DNA from: Armatimonadota bacterium
GTDB taxonomy: Bacteria; Vulcanimicrobiota; JACPDS01
Direction of reading: 5' to 3'
DNA length: 10,235 bases
NCBI GenBank assembly: GCA_016183885.1
Contig: JACPDS010000040.1
Span: 1 to 10,235, forward strand
Of the stretch, positions 7,096 to 10,235 are shown in pieces. The notes beneath the pieces are model-generated. The model had not been told where the DNA came from and did not search any database. It was given only the letters and a program-made list of their open reading frames with translations. Made by a program: the position numbers and the translations under genes. Numbering within the stretch: the stretch's first letter is position 1; each line of letters begins with the position of its first letter.

Positions 7096-8392
7096 TTTGC
7101 CCCTGAAGGAAAAAATTTTACAAAAAACGGCTAAAATCGGAGTGATTGGCTTAGGATATGTGGGATTGCCTTTAGCGATAGAATTCGCTAAAGTTGGTTT
7201 TAAAGTTTTCGGGATTGACGATAATCCGGAAAAAATCGAAAAAGTTAATCAGGGCGTAAACTATATTTTAAAAGCCGAAGAAGTTTTATTAACCTCTTTA
7301 GTAAAAGAAAAAAGAATTAAAGGAATTGTTGATTATTCAATTTTAAAAGAAGTTGATGTAATAATTATCTGCGTTCCTACTCCTTTAACTAAAAATAGAG
7401 AGCCGGATATTTCTTATGTAGAATCTGTTAATAAAGAAATAAGTAAATATTTAACTAAAGGACAATTAATTATTTTAGAAAGCACAACTTACCCCGGCAC
7501 CACCGAAGAAGTAATCCTGCCTAAGTTATCTGAAAATGGATTAAAAGTAGGCGAAGATTTTTATCTAGCCTTTTCTCCAGAAAGAGTTGATCCTGGAAAT
7601 AAATCGTATAATACTAAAAATACCCCTAAAATTATCGGAGGGGTAACAAAAAATTGCCGGGAACTTACAAAAATTTTATATTCTCAGGTAATGGAAGAAA
7701 TTTATGTGGCTTCAAGTCCTAAAACTGCCGAAATGGTAAAATTATTAGAAAATATTTTCAGGAGCGTTAATATTGCTTTAGTAAATGAATTAGCTGTTTT
7801 ATGCAAAAAAATGGAGATTAATATCTGGGAAGTAATTGATTTAGCCGCTACCAAACCTTATGGTTATATGCCTTTTTATCCCGGTCCCGGATTAGGCGGC
7901 CACTGCATCCCGATTGATCCTTTTTATTTAACATGGAAAGCCAGAGAATATGATTTTCATACGAGATTTATTGAATTAGCCGGCGAGATAAATATGCATA
8001 TGCCTTATTATATAGCCAATATGCTTATAGAAGCCTTAAATATAAATCATAAAGTCTTAAATGCTTCTAAAATTTTAGTTTTAGGCGCGGCTTATAAAAA
8101 AGATTTAGATGATTCGCGCGAATCGCCTTCTTTAAAGATAATTGAAATTTTAAATAATAAAGGCGCGGCAATTGAATATAATGATGATTATATAAAACAA
8201 ATTAAGATTAAAAATAAAATTTTTAAGTCAATTGATTTAAAAAATTTAAAATTAAAAAATTATGATGCTGTAATAATTGCAACGGATCATAGTTATTATG
8301 ATTATAAAAAGATTGTGGAAGAATCTTCTCTTATAATCGATTGCAGGAATATTCTTAAAAAATATAAAAATGATAAAATCCGGGTATTATAA
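7061..8392 (+). CDS. wbpA: UDP-GlcNAc 6-dehydrogenase (WbpA-like)
   Basis: Oxidises C6 of a UDP-sugar twice with NAD+, giving the uronic acid (UDP-GlcNAc to UDP-GlcNAcA expected). Numbering from the TTG at 7061: Rossmann motif GVIGLGYVGLPLA (27-39), CVPTPLT (104-110), ESTTYPGTTEE (140-150), FSPERVDPGN (171-180), AEMVKLLEN with conserved Lys227, TKPYGYMPFYPGPGLGGHCIPIDP (264-287) with catalytic Cys282, then a C-terminal UDP-binding domain with LGAAYKKDLDDSRESPS (341-357). The TKPYGYMPFYPGPG form suits WbpA-type enzymes better than UDP-glucose dehydrogenases. The start is uncertain. TTG 7061, given here as the outer limit, overlaps the epimerase gene by 35 bases and has no ribosome binding site. 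TTG 7097 is too far from the strong site at 7070-7077. The codon ideally placed is an ATC at 7082. The core fold begins near residue 25, so function is unaffected. Confidence 0.93.
   Translation: MKIGRRLILKVNLPLKEKILQKTAKIGVIGLGYVGLPLAIEFAKVGFKVFGIDDNPEKIEKVNQGVNYILKAEEVLLTSLVKEKRIKGIVDYSILKEVDVIIICVPTPLTKNREPDISYVESVNKEISKYLTKGQLIILESTTYPGTTEEVILPKLSENGLKVGEDFYLAFSPERVDPGNKSYNTKNTPKIIGGVTKNCRELTKILYSQVMEEIYVASSPKTAEMVKLLENIFRSVNIALVNELAVLCKKMEINIWEVIDLAATKPYGYMPFYPGPGLGGHCIPIDPFYLTWKAREYDFHTRFIELAGEINMHMPYYIANMLIEALNINHKVLNASKILVLGAAYKKDLDDSRESPSLKIIEILNNKGAAIEYNDDYIKQIKIKNKIFKSIDLKNLKLKNYDAVIIATDHSYYDYKKIVEESSLIIDCRNILKKYKNDKIRVL
7070..7077 (+). promoter_or_regulatory. Strong Shine-Dalgarno inside the epimerase 3' end
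   Basis: GGGAGGAG is one of the best ribosome binding sites in the window, yet no ATG, GTG or TTG in the dehydrogenase frame lies 4-12 bases downstream. The in-frame codon at the right distance (7082-7084, 6 bases after GGAGG) is ATC. The next TTG (7097) is 19 bases away. The site decides that translation starts near 7082 rather than at 7061. Confidence 0.6.
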
Positions 8393-8395
8393 ATT

Positions 8396-9394
8396 ATGAA
8401 AAATATTGCTGTAATCGGAAGCGGCACATGGGGATTAAAAATTATAAAAAGCTTAGCTAGTTTAAATAAATTGGCTCTTATTGCCGATATAAACAAAACT
8501 AACTTTGAAGAAATTAAAAAAGAATTTCCCGATTTAACTTTTACCAATAATATTAAAGATATTTTCAAAAATAAAGAAATTAAAGGAGTGGTTATTGCTA
8601 CCCCGCCTATCACTCATTTTAAAATAGCCGAAAAATTATTATTAAATGGCAAAGATATTTGGGTGGAGAAACCTTTTACTCTTAAATCTAAAGAAGCCAG
8701 AAAATTAAAAGAAATCTCCATAAAGAAAAATAAAATAATTTTGGTGGGGCATATTTTACTATATCATCCGGCTTATTGCAAATTAAAACAGCTTATAAAG
8801 GATGGTTATCTTGGCGAAATCAGGCATATCGCTTCTAAGAGATTAAGTTTTGGAAAGATTAGAAAAAATGAAAATGTGCTTTGGAGTTTTTCCTGCCATG
8901 ATATTGCCGCGATTTTATATTTATTGGATAAAACTCCTCTTTGGGTAAGTTGTATCGGCAATGCCTATATCCAGAGAAAAGTTGAAGATATTATTTATTT
9001 AAATTTAGATTTTGGAGGAGGAATTAACGCTCATATTAACTCAAGCTGGCTTAACCCTTATAAAGAAAGAAAATTAATTGTTATCGGAGAAGAGAAATGT
9101 TCTGTAATTGATGAACTGGATCAAGATAATCCATTAAAAGTATATAATCAAAAGGTAATGAAAATGCCGCTTAAAAATTTAAAAGAAGAATTTTTTCCCG
9201 TTCAAATAAAAAATTTGGAAAATTTTAGTTTTAATAATATTGAAATGCTTAAAGAAGAATGCCTGCATTTTATTGATTGTCTTGAAAATAGAAAAAAACC
9301 AAAAACAAATCCCGAAAGCGCTGTAAAAGTAATCGAAACTTTAGAAAAATGTGTTTTATCAATCAAGAAGAATGGTAAATGGATTAAAATTTAA
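8396..9394 (+). CDS. Gfo/Idh/MocA oxidoreductase, WbpB-like sugar 3-dehydrogenase candidate
   Basis: A nucleotide-dependent sugar oxidoreductase. In this context it is the likely enzyme oxidising C3 of UDP-GlcNAcA (WbpB role), making the keto-sugar for an aminotransferase. At 332 residues it is near the family norm of about 315-340. The N-terminal Rossmann domain has GSGTWG (8-13), an acidic residue ending strand 2 (ADINK, Asp31) and the family hallmark EKPF (91-94) with the catalytic-type Lys92. The C-terminal domain has GHILLYHPAY (118-127), WSFSCHDIAAIL (163-174) with His168/Asp169 at the usual catalytic position, and the sheet segment DFGGGINAHINSSWLNP. It starts at ATG 3 bases after the dehydrogenase stop, so the two are probably translationally linked. 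Family membership is secure. The WbpB role rests on neighbours, and other Gfo/Idh sugar enzymes are possible. Confidence 0.88.
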   Translation: MKNIAVIGSGTWGLKIIKSLASLNKLALIADINKTNFEEIKKEFPDLTFTNNIKDIFKNKEIKGVVIATPPITHFKIAEKLLLNGKDIWVEKPFTLKSKEARKLKEISIKKNKIILVGHILLYHPAYCKLKQLIKDGYLGEIRHIASKRLSFGKIRKNENVLWSFSCHDIAAILYLLDKTPLWVSCIGNAYIQRKVEDIIYLNLDFGGGINAHINSSWLNPYKERKLIVIGEEKCSVIDELDQDNPLKVYNQKVMKMPLKNLKEEFFPVQIKNLENFSFNNIEMLKEECLHFIDCLENRKKPKTNPESAVKVIETLEKCVLSIKKNGKWIKI

Positions 9395-9422
9395 TTAAGA
9401 ATTAAAATAAGAGTAGGGAAAA

Positions 9423-10181
9423 ATGCATAATATTATAGATAAAAGCGTGAGAATAGGAGAAAATTTTAAAATTGGATATTTTAATGTTATCATGGAAAAT
9501 ATTCAAATCGGCAATAATGTTAAGATAGGAAATGGCGTAACTATTTATCCTGAAACAATAATCGGAAATAATGTGATTATTGGAAATAATTGTGTTGTCG
9601 GGGTATCTCCTCAAGCGGCTTTAACAAGCACTTTAAAGAAAAAAGGAGATTTAATTGATAAACTTCCTCCTTTAGTCATTGGCAATGACGTAATCATTGG
9701 TTCAATGGTAGTTTTATATTTAGGAACAAAAATAAGTAATGCGGTATTTATTGCCGATCTGGCTTCTATTAGAGAAAAATGTGAAATAGGAAATCATGTT
9801 ATAATTGGAAGAGGAGTAACCATAGAAAATCAATGTAAGATTGGGGAATATACAAAATTACAGGCTGAAGTTTATTTAACCGCTTTGAGCGAAGTTGAAA
9901 ATTATGTATTTATTGCTCCCACTGTTTCTACAACAAATGATAATTTTATGGGAAGAACGGAAGAACGTTTTAAATATAGAAAAGGCGCTCTTATAAAAAG
10001 CAAGGCTAGAATCGGAGGAAATGCGGTATTATTGCCCGGCGTTACTATAGGCAGAGAAGCGGTTGTGGGAGCCGGCTCTGTGGTTACAAAAGATGTTCCC
10101 GAATATAAAGTGGTTTATGGCGTACCGGCGAAAATTAGGAAAGATACGCCTAGAGAACAGCTGCTGGACGAAAAATTATGA
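9423..10181 (+). CDS. Left-handed beta-helix acyltransferase, WbpD-like N-acetyltransferase candidate
   Basis: A hexapeptide-repeat transferase, probably a trimer using acetyl-CoA. In this cluster it is the candidate for acetylating the 3-amino group of UDP-GlcNAc3NA (WbpD role). At 252 residues it is longer than WbpD-type enzymes (about 190-200). Isoleucine-patch hexapeptides (IGNNVK, IGNGVT, IGNNVI, IGNDVI, IGNHVI, IGRGVT, IGEYTK) cover residues 10-150, interrupted by a non-repeat loop at about 62-84. The C-terminal half has FIAPTVSTTNDNF (163-175), then GALIKSKARIGGNAVLLPGVTIGREAVVGAGSVVTKDVPEYKVVYGVPAK (188-237), the typical end of sugar N-acetyltransferases. The 'TND' near 171-173 matches what I recall from WbpD/WlbB relatives. 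It begins 28 bases after the previous gene, with AGGGA 5 bases before ATG. An O-acetyltransferase or N-acyltransferase for another amino sugar cannot be excluded. Confidence 0.87.
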   Translation: MHNIIDKSVRIGENFKIGYFNVIMENIQIGNNVKIGNGVTIYPETIIGNNVIIGNNCVVGVSPQAALTSTLKKKGDLIDKLPPLVIGNDVIIGSMVVLYLGTKISNAVFIADLASIREKCEIGNHVIIGRGVTIENQCKIGEYTKLQAEVYLTALSEVENYVFIAPTVSTTNDNFMGRTEERFKYRKGALIKSKARIGGNAVLLPGVTIGREAVVGAGSVVTKDVPEYKVVYGVPAKIRKDTPREQLLDEKL

Positions 10182-10196
10182 ATAAATGAATAAAAA

Positions 10197-10228
10197 GAAT
10201 TCAGGAGCCAGAATCCAGAAGACAGAAT
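10197..10228. repeat. Intergenic low-complexity repeat with CAGAA units, cut by window edge
   Basis: After the last stop the sequence GAATTCAGGAGCCAGAAT is followed by CCAGAAGACAGAAT, a run of near-repeats of CAGAAT/CAGAAG. It shares an AGGAGYCAG core with the start of the alaS-hisS gap (AGGAGTCAG, 2342-2350), so both may belong to one dispersed repeat family. A 14-codon reading frame (ATG at 10186) crosses it and is not credible as a gene. The end of the element is outside the window. Confidence 0.45.
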
Positions 10229-10235
10229 AATTAAA

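Noticed and set aside
6019..8392. Reading the epimerase and dehydrogenase pair simply as WecB-WecC making UDP-ManNAcA for enterobacterial common antigen
   Set aside because: The dehydrogenase has WbpA-like motifs, and the next two genes (oxidoreductase and acyltransferase) are not needed for ManNAcA but fit the diacetamido-uronic acid route. It remains an alternative if those two belong to another pathway.
10186..10230. Short reading frame of 14 codons after the last gene
   Set aside because: It consists of the repeat sequence, is very short and has no ribosome binding site.

Overview
The window is AT-rich bacterial DNA, all genes on the + strand with very short gaps. It looks like one continuous operon-like run, broken only by a 333-base intergenic stretch (2313-2645). 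UGA appears as an ordinary stop and UGG as Trp, so the standard bacterial code applies. No rRNA or tRNA is present to fix taxonomy. The low G+C, short AT-rich 'gaattct/ctaaat' intergenic repeats, a biotin carrier protein of the fatty-acid type and an MsbA-like exporter suggest an uncultivated bacterium. An Omnitrophota-like or similar candidate-phylum lineage is my guess from memory, at low confidence.

Layout. (1) 1-2312: alanyl-tRNA synthetase, cut at its 5' end by the window edge. (2) 2313-2645: gene-free, holding a repeat island with competing G+C-rich hairpins between AT-rich inverted arms, then a possible promoter and a strong ribosome binding site. (3) 2646-3826: histidyl-tRNA synthetase, broken by a deletion of about 73 bases that removes all of catalytic motif 2 and shifts the frame; this is either a real pseudogene or an assembly error. 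(4) 3823-4254: AccB-type biotin carboxyl carrier protein. (5) 4267-6015: ABC half-transporter of the MsbA/lipid-exporter type. (6) 6019-10181: four nucleotide-sugar genes, namely a UDP-GlcNAc 2-epimerase-family protein, a UDP-GlcNAc 6-dehydrogenase, a Gfo/Idh/MocA oxidoreductase and a left-handed beta-helix acyltransferase. (7) 10182-10235: start of another intergenic repeat.

How the genes work together. The last four genes match four of the five steps of the WbpA-B-E-D-I route, which converts UDP-GlcNAc to UDP-2,3-diacetamido-2,3-dideoxy-mannuronic acid, a building block of surface polysaccharides. Only the WbpE-type aminotransferase is missing, and it may lie past the right edge. The ABC exporter just upstream could flip lipid A or a lipid-linked glycan across the inner membrane. 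The front of the window is housekeeping (two aminoacyl-tRNA synthetases and a fatty-acid synthesis carrier), so it joins a core block to the beginning of a surface-sugar block. I see no defence system, CRISPR array, transposase or phage gene.
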